Source: Actinomycetes bacterium
GTDB taxonomy: Bacteria; Actinomycetota; Acidimicrobiia; Spongiisociales; UBA5794
Assembly (NCBI GenBank): GCA_023336765.1
Contig: JAMBLL010000280.1
Span: forward strand, 1 to 6,857
Direction: 5' to 3'
Length of the DNA stretch: 6,857 nt
A model generated the notes under the pieces. The model saw nothing but the letters and a program-made list of their open reading frames with translations. It was not told where the DNA came from and made no database searches. A program made the translations under genes and the position numbers. Of the stretch, positions 1 to 6,448 are shown piece by piece (position 1 is the stretch's first letter; each line of letters opens with the position of its first letter).

Positions 1-2
1 AG

Positions 3-428
3 GTTGCAGGTGGGGGTGAGGCGAGTCCCCTCGTCATCGTTGCAGTCGACTTCGAAGCGGGATTGATCGTTATCCGCAACGACGGCGATGAGGACTACGA
101 CCTCACCGGACATTGGATCTGCAACCGGCCGACGTACAGCGAACTGCCAGGCGAGGTACTCGGCTCTGGCGCGATTATCGAGATCGACACGGCCGTTATC
201 GGTTTGAGTGCCGACAGCGGAGAGATCGCTCTGTACACGTCGAGCGACTTCGGGAGCGCTGATGACATCCTCCGATACGTCCAGTGGGGAACGGACTCTC
301 ACGGACGTACGGCAGTCGCAGTTGCCGGGGGTGTGTGGCAGGACGGAGACTTCGTGAACAACCAGAGTGCCAACATAGAATCCAGCGGTTCAGACCCGAT
401 ATCTGCATCAGACTGGTCGTCCTCCTGA
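3..428 (+). CDS. Probable extracellular lamin-tail-like protein (3' end only)
   Basis: The frame is open to the left edge of the window, so only the last 141 residues are seen; the TTG at 63 is not a convincing start because coding-like sequence (…SPLVIVAVDFEAG) precedes it. The visible part reads as a beta-sandwich. It has an N-terminal strand (LIVIRNDGDEDYDLTGHWIC), then a proline turn (ELPGEVLGSGAIIEI), then strands ending in ALYTSSDFGSADDILRYVQWG and a closing AVAGGVWQDGDFV. The pattern 'I-x-N-x-G-D-x-x-x-D-L-T-G-x-W' followed by 'LPG-x-x-L-x-x-G' and a late 'YVQWG' is that of lamin-tail-type domains found in secreted bacterial proteins. The acidic, Ser/Gly-rich composition and the frayed Ser-rich C-terminus also suit an exported protein. 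A signal peptide or lipobox, if present, lies outside the window. Specific role unknown. The gene ends three bases from the stop of the convergent helicase gene. Confidence 0.6.
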   Translation, partial: VAGGGEASPLVIVAVDFEAGLIVIRNDGDEDYDLTGHWICNRPTYSELPGEVLGSGAIIEIDTAVIGLSADSGEIALYTSSDFGSADDILRYVQWGTDSHGRTAVAVAGGVWQDGDFVNNQSANIESSGSDPISASDWSSS

Positions 429-431
429 TCC

Positions 432-2051
432 TCAGACCTGTGCCTCGGGGAGTCCGAGAGTTGCAGCGATCTCCTGCGGGCCGATGATGACGAGTTGGGC
501 CCGTGGACGCGACATACCGATGTAGGCAAGAGCGCGGTCGCGAGGTTTCTCGAGACGGCTGAGAATGACGATGGCAGCGGACGCCTCAAGCCCTTTGTAC
601 CGGTGGATGGTCTCGACCGCGATACCCGTCGACCTGTTGCCGACGGCCTCGATCGGCAGGCCTGCAGACGTCTGACCGACAAGGTGGTCCTTCGTTTCGC
701 GTCGCTGGGTGAGGACCACAACATCGTCGGTTGAGAGGTTGCCTTCGTTTACGAGCGAGTGCAGTACGCCACGCAATGCCTTGTCGATTCCTTCCGCCGT
801 CTCGACAGGGATGAACATCGGTTCGGGCCCATCGGTACCCATTGCGGGCAGGTCGTCACCGTAGATACGGGCAACAACAGCCGCGATCTGGTTCGTGTTG
901 CGACAGTTGGTGTCGAGGGTGTACTCGACCGCATCGATCGGGGGCTCCCAGTCCTCCCTGTAGATGGCCTGGTGTGGGTCCGCGAACACGAGGAACAGGC
1001 CTTCGTCGGGATCGTCGAGCGCCCCCTCGAGTGCCATGAACCACGAGTCGTCGAAGTCCTGTCCCTCATCGATGATGATCGCGTCAGCAGCGAAGTCGCC
1101 GACGGTGAAGGCCTCCAACAGGAGTTCACCCACCGGGTCATCCCAGAACCCCTTGGGAATCTCGTCAGGGAAGTCGAGCCCTGCCTCGATGATCCACTGG
1201 CGGGCGAGATGGTGGAACGAACCTGCCGTCACATGATCATCGTCCGCGAACTCTGCGGCGAGGGCATCGCCGAGTGGGCGGTTGAAACAGGTGAGCACGA
1301 CCCGGAAGCCATCGGCCGAGAGGCGTCGTGCGCGGTCCTCGGCGAGGACGGTCTTGCCAGTGCCAGCTCCACCGAATACGAGGACCCTGCGCGCCCTGGC
1401 GAGTCCGGCCACAGCTCGGCGTTGCATCTCGGTCAGATGGACCTGGCGTGCTTCCACGTCTGCCACATCATCAGCGAGCGTATGACGGATCGTGAGTGTC
1501 GGTGCGAGACGCTCCGTGATCGCTTCGATCGACGCACCATCGATCGTCTCGTGCAGGTTCCAATGGTTCACCACATCGTTGATGGCTGCAACGGGCCGTT
1601 GCAGATCTGACCGGTCGAGCACGAGTACGTCAGGCGCCTCAGCAGAGAGGCTACCGCTCGACGTCACCTCAGGGAACCACACCGCATGACCGGCTTCGAT
1701 TCTTGGAAGATCGGGTATCGCGTCACGCAGGTACCTCACGAGCGCGTGTTTGGATGAGACAGCCTGTTCGAAGGGATCGATCGGATACTGCCCACCCTTG
1801 TTCGTTGTGAACCAGTCGCCATCTTTGATCGTTATCGAGCCGCCCTTGGCTTCGATCACGATCAATCCGTGCTTGGGATGCAGCAGAACGAAGTCTGCTT
1901 CGCCATCACCCTGTCTTCCCTTGCGTCGGGATTGCCACGCGACCGAGTGGAACACCCGCCACGGATCGGGGAGTTGTTCCAACGTTTTGAATATCGGGCG
2001 TTCCGATGGAGAGACGTTCTCGGGCAACCGTTGCGGGTACATCCTGGCCAT
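432..2051 (-). CDS. NERD-domain nuclease / superfamily 1 (UvrD-like) DNA helicase fusion
   Basis: Predicted cytoplasmic 539-residue protein joining a nuclease-related domain to a complete SF1 helicase core. The NERD domain (about residues 15-130) shows the PD-(D/E)xK pattern D53…E67-A-K69 in GEADFVLL / LIVIEAKGG, plus the usual downstream PFEQA helix. The helicase part has a Q-motif (LTEMQ, 206-210), Walker A GGAGTGKT (227-234), motif Ia LTCFN (253-257), motif II IIIDEGQDF (325-333), motif III LVFADPHQAIY (354-364), motif IV around TNCRN (381-385, Arg384), motif V TIHRYKGLE (481-489) and motif VI YIGMSRPR (510-517). All catalytic positions look intact, so both ATPase and nuclease activity are expected. 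Family knowledge: such fusions process DNA and are frequent in defence neighbourhoods; the target here is unknown. The start is the first in-frame ATG. The purine-rich GGGGAGAAG (2067-2075) lies 15 bases upstream, too far for an ideal ribosome binding site, so the start is less certain. The gene is divergent from the HTH/NTase pair. Confidence 0.9.
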   Translation of the reverse strand: MARMYPQRLPENVSPSERPIFKTLEQLPDPWRVFHSVAWQSRRKGRQGDGEADFVLLHPKHGLIVIEAKGGSITIKDGDWFTTNKGGQYPIDPFEQAVSSKHALVRYLRDAIPDLPRIEAGHAVWFPEVTSSGSLSAEAPDVLVLDRSDLQRPVAAINDVVNHWNLHETIDGASIEAITERLAPTLTIRHTLADDVADVEARQVHLTEMQRRAVAGLARARRVLVFGGAGTGKTVLAEDRARRLSADGFRVVLTCFNRPLGDALAAEFADDDHVTAGSFHHLARQWIIEAGLDFPDEIPKGFWDDPVGELLLEAFTVGDFAADAIIIDEGQDFDDSWFMALEGALDDPDEGLFLVFADPHQAIYREDWEPPIDAVEYTLDTNCRNTNQIAAVVARIYGDDLPAMGTDGPEPMFIPVETAEGIDKALRGVLHSLVNEGNLSTDDVVVLTQRRETKDHLVGQTSAGLPIEAVGNRSTGIAVETIHRYKGLEASAAIVILSRLEKPRDRALAYIGMSRPRAQLVIIGPQEIAATLGLPEAQV

Positions 2052-2110
2052 GACCCCATGATGCCACTTCTCCCCGTTCTAGCGTCAGAACCGAGAATGG
2101 GTGAGTAAGG

Positions 2111-2150
2111 TTTATCGGTATCAATAATAGAAATTATGTAATACCATAAG
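2111..2150. promoter_or_regulatory. AT-rich divergent promoter region with nested inverted repeat (candidate operator)
   Basis: A sharply AT-rich patch in otherwise GC-rich DNA, between the divergent helicase and HTH genes. It contains two nested inverted repeats: GGTAT (2117-2121) pairs with ATACC (2141-2145), and inside them ATAAT (2124-2128) pairs with ATTAT (2133-2137), with near-identical centres at 2130-2131. XRE-type repressors usually bind such dyads next to their own gene, and this one ends 8 bases before the HTH start codon. -10-like hexamers overlap it: AATAAT on the plus strand, TATTAT and CATAAT on the minus strand. No clear -35 partner is visible on either strand. Autoregulation, and control of the helicase gene, are inferences. 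Confidence 0.5.
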
Positions 2151-2153
2151 AAC

Positions 2154-2534
2154 ATGGACACAAGGCTTCTTCTGTATCAGACGGGTTCGCTGCTTCGCGT
2201 TCGGCGGGAAGAGCTACGGCTGACCCTTGCCGAGGTGAGTCAGCGCAGCGGTGTGACCATTGCGCAACTCTCACGAATCGAGAATGGCCTTGTTGACGCG
2301 CGCCTTTCGACGCTCGTACGGATTCTCGATGCAACAGGTGCGGGCCTCGACGACATCGTCGTTGAACCCCTGCGAGAGATCTCGCTTTCCGACGCTCTTC
2401 GCAGGAGGGATAGTGGACGTTCGAGGATCGAGCGATCTGGTGTGGCGGAATCGGACGTGAGCGCTCGACTTGAGCGCAAGGATCGGCGAGGTTCAGACAC
2501 CACGGCAGAGCGTTCACGAATGGACACCACATGA
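2154..2534 (+). CDS. XRE-family helix-turn-helix DNA-binding protein (putative antitoxin/regulator)
   Basis: A 126-residue protein with an N-terminal Cro/C1-type helix-turn-helix at about residues 11-68: LLRVRREELRLTLAEV, then SQRSGVTIAQLSRIENG, then STLVRILDATGAGLDDI. The pattern 'TLAEVSQRSGVTIAQLSRIENG', with Gln/Ser in the recognition helix and the conserved IENG turn, is diagnostic of the family. The tail (about 75-126) is rich in Arg, Ser, Asp and Glu, probably flexible, and may contact the partner protein. The gene overlaps the downstream NTase gene by ATGA, implying translational coupling and a shared transcript. A DNA-binding protein encoded first and an NTase second is a common layout in toxin-antitoxin pairs. 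The ATG follows only a weak purine stretch (ATAAGAAC), so translation may start inefficiently or leaderless. The inverted repeat just upstream is the likely operator. The antitoxin role is inferred from context. Confidence 0.85.
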   Translation: MDTRLLLYQTGSLLRVRREELRLTLAEVSQRSGVTIAQLSRIENGLVDARLSTLVRILDATGAGLDDIVVEPLREISLSDALRRRDSGRSRIERSGVAESDVSARLERKDRRGSDTTAERSRMDTT

Positions 2535-3130
2535 AGCAGTCTGGTCTTCGTGAACTCGAAGCGGCGGAGCGCGAGCATGATCCGATGGTGCGGCGACTGT
2601 GGCTCGTTGCTGCCATCCAGGCAATCGTGCCTCGGCCGGTCTTTCTGGTCGGTGGCTCAGCGGTAGACCTCCACACGGGTAGTTACCGGCCAACCGACAT
2701 CGATCTCGTTGGTGCCGTGGGAGTTGCTGACCGGGTTGCGCTCATCGATGCCGGATTCGTCGAATCTGGCGGACGGCATGTCAAATGGGTGTTCTCTGAC
2801 GGGAGCGCCGAACTCGTGGAATTTCCCGAATCACGACTTGACGGCACGTTCGAGCGCATTACATTGAGTGAGGACACCGCCATCAACGTGATCACCGTGG
2901 AGAGCCTTATCGTTGATCGGATCAACCAGGCAACCGATGGGATGTCTGTCACCTTCGACGAAGCGGTCCGCCTGGTGATAGCAGTTGGCGATCGCGTCGA
3001 CTGGGCAGCCATCGCGTCGGAACTGGCGGGCAGGCCTGATGCGATCTACCTCGGTTCGATTGGGCGGGCACGCGACGTCCTCGTAGGTGCGGAGATGGAG
3101 CACGTAAGCGAGGCGCACTTCCGAGAGTGA
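2531..3130 (+). CDS. Nucleotidyltransferase-fold protein (AbiEii/DUF6036-like; putative toxin of an HTH/NTase pair)
   Basis: A 199-residue protein with the polymerase-beta-type nucleotidyltransferase signature: FLVGGSAVDLHTGSYRPTDIDLV at residues 38-60, giving Gly41-Gly42-Ser43 and Asp56-x-Asp58 for nucleotide and metal binding. A third acidic position is probably Glu94 or Glu97 in SAELVEF; Lys86 precedes it. The Arg-x-Thr-Asp-Ile-Asp-Leu wording matches the AbiEii/DUF6036-like branch, in which several members are toxins that transfer nucleotides to RNA, for example tRNA acceptor stems. That target is family knowledge and is not shown here. The rest is alpha-helical (ESLIVDRINQATDG, FDEAVRLVIAVGDRVDW). 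It is shorter than full AbiEii proteins, which run near 300 residues. The start ATG overlaps the HTH stop codon and has no clear Shine-Dalgarno of its own, so translation is probably coupled to the upstream gene. It could instead be a non-toxic NTase; the fold call is firmer than the toxin call. Confidence 0.75.
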   Translation: MKQSGLRELEAAEREHDPMVRRLWLVAAIQAIVPRPVFLVGGSAVDLHTGSYRPTDIDLVGAVGVADRVALIDAGFVESGGRHVKWVFSDGSAELVEFPESRLDGTFERITLSEDTAINVITVESLIVDRINQATDGMSVTFDEAVRLVIAVGDRVDWAAIASELAGRPDAIYLGSIGRARDVLVGAEMEHVSEAHFRE

Positions 3131-3178
3131 TCCGGTGTCTCCGCTTGTTCCCCCCGGTGTGGCGCTGCACCCTGAAGA
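3131..3178. other. Short convergent intergenic gap with weak hairpin
   Basis: This 48-base gap separates the converging ends of the NTase and permease genes. GGTGTG (3157-3162) can pair with TGCACC (3167-3172) around a 4-base loop, but two of the six pairs are wobbles and no T-tract follows on either strand. It is at best a weak bidirectional terminator, and nothing else is visible here. Confidence 0.2.
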
Positions 3179-5065
3179 TTAGAAGGGCCAGAAGAGGGGG
3201 ATGAGGATGAGGGACAGAGCGAAGAACGCGGCGAGCAGCGGCGCGCCAACTTTCATATAGTCGTTGAAGCTATACCCGCCCGGGGCCATCACCATCAGGT
3301 TCGGCGCTGTTCCGATCGGCGTGAGGAACGCAGATGATGCTGCAACAGCGAGTCCCATCATCAGGGGATACGGGCTCACGCCAAGGCCAGCGGCGGCGCT
3401 CAGGACGATCGGTGCCATCAGCACGGTCGCGGCCGTGTTGGAGATCACCTGGCTGAAGGCGGCGGTAACGAGAAACACCCCCGCCAGAAGCGGCACAGGT
3501 CCGATGCTACCGAGCGTGCTCACAAGCCCATCGGCGATCTTCTCGGCTCCACCTGTCTGCTCGAGGGCGATCGCCATGGGGATCATCGCTGCGATGAGGA
3601 TGACCGTCGACCATGAGATCGCACGGTACGCCTGAGTCCTCGTGAGGCATCCGGTGAGCAGCATTGCTCCTGCAGCGAGCATGGAAGCGATCACAACAGG
3701 GACCACACCTGTGACCATCAGCACCACCATCGCTGCAAGGATCGCGATCGATATCCATGACTTCGTGTTCAGTTCGATCACCTGGCCTGCGATCGCCTCA
3801 GGCTGGCCCACGACCACGAAGTTACGTTTCTCCTCAGCCATCGACCCGATCGCATCCCACGTGCCGCGGACCAGCAACGCATCGCCGAACCTGAGGGGTT
3901 CTCTCGTCTCGATCAGCTTGTCCCCGCGGCGTATCCCGAGGATGAGTACCCCGAATGTACGGGCGATGGCCCCATCGGCGACGATCTTTCCCGCATATGA
4001 CGAACGTGGTGTGAGGAGCACCTCGGCGATACCGATCTCCTGGGAGAGGAGGTCGCTGAGTTCGTGCCCTGCGTCGTCGATTGGGAGCAGACCGAGGCGC
4101 ATTGTTACGGACAGTTCATGCACCTGGGCCGGTGTTCCCGTGACGATGAGAACGTTATTGAAGTTGATCGTCATATCCGCATCGGGGAGCGCCGGCGGGT
4201 CGGCCATCATCGATTTCATCCGTTCTCGGACTGGTGATGGCATCGGTTGGCCGATCACGTTAGGTCCGTCATGGTGCTGCTCGATCTGAAGCACCGATAC
4301 ACCGAACCGCCTCCCGATGTCGGCTTCGCGCAGCGACTTGCCGATGAGCGGCGAAGGCTTGCGAACTCGCATCCGGTACAGGTTGTCATCGAGCGAGTAC
4401 ACCGCAGCGAGTTCCTCCATCTCCTCGTCGATCGCGGGAGGAGCGATGCTGGTCCGATTCTTTGGCAGGAGCTTCTTGCCGATCGTTGCCATGTAGACGA
4501 TCGCGACAACGAGAAGTGGGATCGCGATCAGGGAGAATTCGAAGAAGCCGAACGGGCGGAAGCCAGCGGCTTCGAGCGCGTCGGCAACAACGATGTTCGG
4601 TGGCGTCCCTGCAAGGGTGAGGAGGCCGCCGGCGTTCGCTGCGAATGCCACGGGGATCAGGAATCCCGATGGCGTGCCTCCGACTCCCCACGATGCCAGG
4701 ACGATGGCTGGCATCAGGGTCGCGACCGTTCCTGTGTTCGAGATGAAGCCTGAGAGGATCGCTGTCGCGAGCATGGCGAGGACGATGAGGCGTAGCGGTT
4801 TCCCTCTGGCAGCTCCTATGAGCTTGTCTCCGAAGTAGGCAGTGACGCCTGTGCGACTCAGCCCTTCGCCAACGACGAACAGGGATGCGATGAGTACCAC
4901 TGTTGTGTTCGCGAAGCCTGAGAACGCTTGGCTAAGGTCGACCACTCCGGTCAGGTAGAGCGCAAGAAGCGATGCAACAGCGACGAGGTCAGGATGGAAC
5001 CTGCCCCAGATGAACAGCACGATCGTGATACCGAGGATCAGGAACGTGATCGCCATGTCGCTCAT
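3179..5065 (-). CDS. SLC13/DASS-type anion permease with two central RCK_C (TrkA-C) domains
   Basis: A 628-residue inner-membrane transporter. The N-terminal membrane half (about 1-195) begins with a hydrophobic helix (ITFLILGITIVLFIW) and carries the signature SNTGT (109-113) and re-entrant motif LAGTPPN (151-157). A cytoplasmic block (about 200-420) holds two RCK_C/TrkA-C-like domains (VRKPSPLIGKSLREADI…, LTPRSSYAGKIVADGAI…). The second membrane half (about 435-628) repeats the signatures as SNTAAT (542-547) and PIGTAPN (583-589). The twin SNT and G-T-x-P-N motifs are typical of sodium-coupled di/tricarboxylate and sulfate carriers of the DASS (IT) superfamily; the substrate cannot be told from sequence. 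RCK_C domains suggest gating by a cytoplasmic ligand. The first RCK_C block contains an extra stretch of about 30 residues (265-298). The start is well supported by AGGAG (complement of 5073-5077) seven bases upstream. The gene is monocistronic or last in its strand run, convergent with the NTase. Confidence 0.88.
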   Translation of the reverse strand: MSDMAITFLILGITIVLFIWGRFHPDLVAVASLLALYLTGVVDLSQAFSGFANTTVVLIASLFVVGEGLSRTGVTAYFGDKLIGAARGKPLRLIVLAMLATAILSGFISNTGTVATLMPAIVLASWGVGGTPSGFLIPVAFAANAGGLLTLAGTPPNIVVADALEAAGFRPFGFFEFSLIAIPLLVVAIVYMATIGKKLLPKNRTSIAPPAIDEEMEELAAVYSLDDNLYRMRVRKPSPLIGKSLREADIGRRFGVSVLQIEQHHDGPNVIGQPMPSPVRERMKSMMADPPALPDADMTINFNNVLIVTGTPAQVHELSVTMRLGLLPIDDAGHELSDLLSQEIGIAEVLLTPRSSYAGKIVADGAIARTFGVLILGIRRGDKLIETREPLRFGDALLVRGTWDAIGSMAEEKRNFVVVGQPEAIAGQVIELNTKSWISIAILAAMVVLMVTGVVPVVIASMLAAGAMLLTGCLTRTQAYRAISWSTVILIAAMIPMAIALEQTGGAEKIADGLVSTLGSIGPVPLLAGVFLVTAAFSQVISNTAATVLMAPIVLSAAAGLGVSPYPLMMGLAVAASSAFLTPIGTAPNLMVMAPGGYSFNDYMKVGAPLLAAFFALSLILIPLFWPF

Positions 5066-5192
5066 CGCAGGACTCCTGGGGTGCTACGTGTCGTGGCCAT
5101 CATGGGATGATATCGCCCTGATGAGAGCCTGCGTGAGCGTGCATTGAATGGACTGGCCATCCGGCGTTATCGATGATGCCAGCAAGCACAGG
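5066..5192 (-). promoter_or_regulatory. Leader/intergenic region upstream of the permease, with RBS and imperfect hairpin
   Basis: This 127-base gap lies between the GGCT-like gene and the permease. It contains the permease ribosome binding site AGGAG (5073-5077, minus strand). It also holds an imperfect stem: ATCATGGG (5099-5106) against CCCTGAT (5116-5122), seven pairs with one bulged T and a 9-base loop. The stem could mark the end of the upstream transcript or a structured leader. No T-tract follows, and I see no convincing -35/-10 pair. Confidence 0.3.
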
Positions 5193-5567
5193 TCATTCGG
5201 GGGCTAGTACGTAGATGGATGCCGACAGGTCGCCCGTGGCGGTACTCACTCGTGTGATCGTGCGTCGGTAGCCCGATCCCTCGAACTCGTCCAGCCTGGC
5301 CCAGTGATCGGGAAGGTCCACCGATTCAAAGAGAAGAATGTCGACGATGTGTCCGTCAACGTCGAGAACGATGCCTGGATACCCGATCGCCGCGCCCCAT
5401 CCCTCCTGAAGTAGTTGACCGCGAACTGTTCCCTCGATCCAGTGGCCGGACAGGCCCTTCAGTTGGTGATGGTTGGGGCGGCCTGGCGCCAATGTGCCGT
5501 ACACAGCGAGGCGGCAAGTTGGCCCAGGTGGGTTCTGTGGAGGGTTGTCCAACTCCGCGGTGCTCAT
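5193..5567 (-). CDS. Gamma-glutamylcyclotransferase-like (AIG2/GGCT-fold) protein
   Basis: A 124-residue cytoplasmic protein of the GGCT/AIG2 fold. The family signature VYGTLAPG (residues 22-29) forms the loop that holds the gamma-glutamyl substrate, and LDEFEGSGYRR (92-102) supplies Glu96, the expected general base. The length suits the small bacterial members of the family (about 110-150 residues). Characterised relatives release 5-oxoproline from gamma-glutamyl peptides or amines; the true substrate of this one is unknown, and bacterial members are mostly untested. The first 16 residues (Pro/Asn-rich) precede the fold and are probably disordered. The start at 5567 has AGGA (complement of 5576-5579) eight bases upstream. 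An overlapping ATGATG just upstream is out of frame and runs into a stop. The gene lies on the same strand as the lipoprotein (108-base gap before it) and the permease (127-base gap after it), so co-transcription is possible but not shown. Confidence 0.85.
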   Translation of the reverse strand: MSTAELDNPPQNPPGPTCRLAVYGTLAPGRPNHHQLKGLSGHWIEGTVRGQLLQEGWGAAIGYPGIVLDVDGHIVDILLFESVDLPDHWARLDEFEGSGYRRTITRVSTATGDLSASIYVLAPE

Positions 5568-5603
5568 CCCATCATTCCTGGTCCGGGGTTCCGTGCGCTG
5601 GGA

Positions 5604-5622
5604 AGCCTACCGAGCGGTGGCT
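5604..5622 (-). terminator. Possible hairpin downstream of the lipoprotein gene
   Basis: AGCC-T-ACC (5604-5611) can pair with GGTGGCT (5616-5622), seven pairs with a single bulged T and the loop GAGC. It sits 54 bases past the lipoprotein stop on the minus strand, where a terminator would be expected. No run of T follows on that strand, so a canonical intrinsic terminator is not supported. Confidence 0.25.
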
Positions 5623-5675
5623 ATCGCGACGTTCAAACCGCGCACAACGGAGCTACGGACGGGTTGTTCCACCTG

Positions 5676-6380
5676 CTACGGGGTCCAGACCATCGTGATC
5701 TCGGTCGCCTCGCCTCCGTTGACGTACACCCAGCTGTCGAGTTGGCAACCGCCGATGCATCCGTTCCCGAGCGTGGGAAATGCGGACCATATCTCGTATG
5801 CCATGTCCATCCAGTTCATGGCTGCATCGAGAACGTACACATGTGCGGAAATATTCACCGGGACCGTTCGCAGCGCCGGGTTGCTGTTGGTGATGTCGCC
5901 GATGCCATCTTCCTCCGTCGAACCAGGAGGGTTCGGGGCGAAGCACATCAGGTCGAAATCGAACGAAGTGAGTCCCACGTTCACGATCTCGCCGAACCAG
6001 ATCCCATCGGGGAGCGGCCCTGGACCGGGCGTACAGCCGGACCCATAGAGATTGATTCCATCATGGAGACGTACTGGATAGTACGTGGGGTTGTCGGTGT
6101 CAGCGACCTTGTACACCGTGGCTATGGTCGTCGTGGTTGGTGCTGCTGTGGTCGTCGGCGCAGCTGTTGTCGGTGGTGGTGGTGCCGCCACGGTCGTTGT
6201 TGGTCCGGAGGTGGTTGTCGTGGGAAGTGTCGTGACAGGGGCGACCGTCATGGGAACAACGGTCGTTTCGATAACGGTCGTTTCGACTCCATCTACAACC
6301 GTCGTCTCAGATGTGCCTGCTGAGGTACACCCTGCCACTACCAGTGCGATTCCTACCACCAGAGACATCCATCGTCTCAT
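5676..6380 (-). CDS. Secreted lipoprotein with Thr-rich linker and Cys-containing C-terminal domain
   Basis: A 234-residue protein. The N-terminus (MRRWMSLVVGIALVVAGC) is a lipoprotein signal peptide with lipobox V-A-G-Cys18, so it should be lipid-anchored on the outer face of the membrane. Residues 19-88 are a Thr/Val/Pro/Ala low-complexity linker (VETTVIETTVVP, TTTTSGPTTTVAAPPPPTT) of the sort that spans cell walls and may be glycosylated. The C-terminal domain (about 90-234) is predicted to be beta-rich. It contains GSGCTPGPGPLPDGIWFGEI, a DFDLMCF strand, ITNSNPALRTVPV, and a closing VYVNGGEATEI. Its four cysteines (116, 146, 208, 212) could form two disulfides. This wording resembles hypothetical actinobacterial lipoproteins I recall, but I cannot name a family or function. 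The start was chosen because a perfect AAGGAGG (complement of 6386-6392) lies five bases upstream and the signal peptide begins there. The open frame extends 39 codons further upstream, but that part is Arg/Gly-rich and not signal-like. Confidence 0.8.
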   Translation of the reverse strand: MRRWMSLVVGIALVVAGCTSAGTSETTVVDGVETTVIETTVVPMTVAPVTTLPTTTTSGPTTTVAAPPPPTTAAPTTTAAPTTTTIATVYKVADTDNPTYYPVRLHDGINLYGSGCTPGPGPLPDGIWFGEIVNVGLTSFDFDLMCFAPNPPGSTEEDGIGDITNSNPALRTVPVNISAHVYVLDAAMNWMDMAYEIWSAFPTLGNGCIGGCQLDSWVYVNGGEATEITMVWTP

Positions 6381-6385
6381 GATCG

Positions 6386-6392
6386 CCTCCTT
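6386..6392 (-). promoter_or_regulatory. Strong Shine-Dalgarno of the lipoprotein gene
   Basis: The minus strand reads AAGGAGG five bases before the ATG at 6380. It is the best ribosome binding site in the window. It decides the start in favour of the signal-peptide Met rather than the longer upstream reading frame. Confidence 0.85.
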
Positions 6393-6401
6393 GGTTCCAC
6401 G

Positions 6402-6426
6402 GTACACCCGATGCTCGATTGTGTAC
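6402..6426. promoter_or_regulatory. Inverted repeat GTACAC/GTGTAC upstream of the lipoprotein gene
   Basis: GTACAC (6402-6407) and GTGTAC (6421-6426) are perfect inverted copies separated by 13 bases, about 22-46 bases upstream of the lipoprotein start. The position suits an operator or a leader hairpin. Six-base arms can arise by chance, and no promoter hexamers are convincing nearby. Confidence 0.3.
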
Positions 6427-6448
6427 ATAGAGGATGAAGGTTCAGGGA

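Noticed and set aside
63..65. TTG start for the left-edge gene
   Set aside because: The frame stays open to the window edge, and the codons before it continue the beta-strand pattern of the domain, so the true start is outside.
759..1610. Long plus-strand open frame (283 codons) opposite the helicase gene
   Set aside because: It is the antisense shadow of a gene with all SF1 helicase and NERD motifs; its own translation shows no domain signature.
2240..3012. Minus-strand open frames opposite the HTH and NTase genes
   Set aside because: They are Arg/Ser-rich shadows of two overlapping plus-strand genes with recognisable folds.
5415..6323. Long plus-strand open frame (302 codons) across the GGCT-like and lipoprotein genes
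   Set aside because: It is antisense to two genes with clear motifs and ribosome binding sites, and its end is Gly/Arg/Cys low complexity read from the reverse of the Thr-rich linker.
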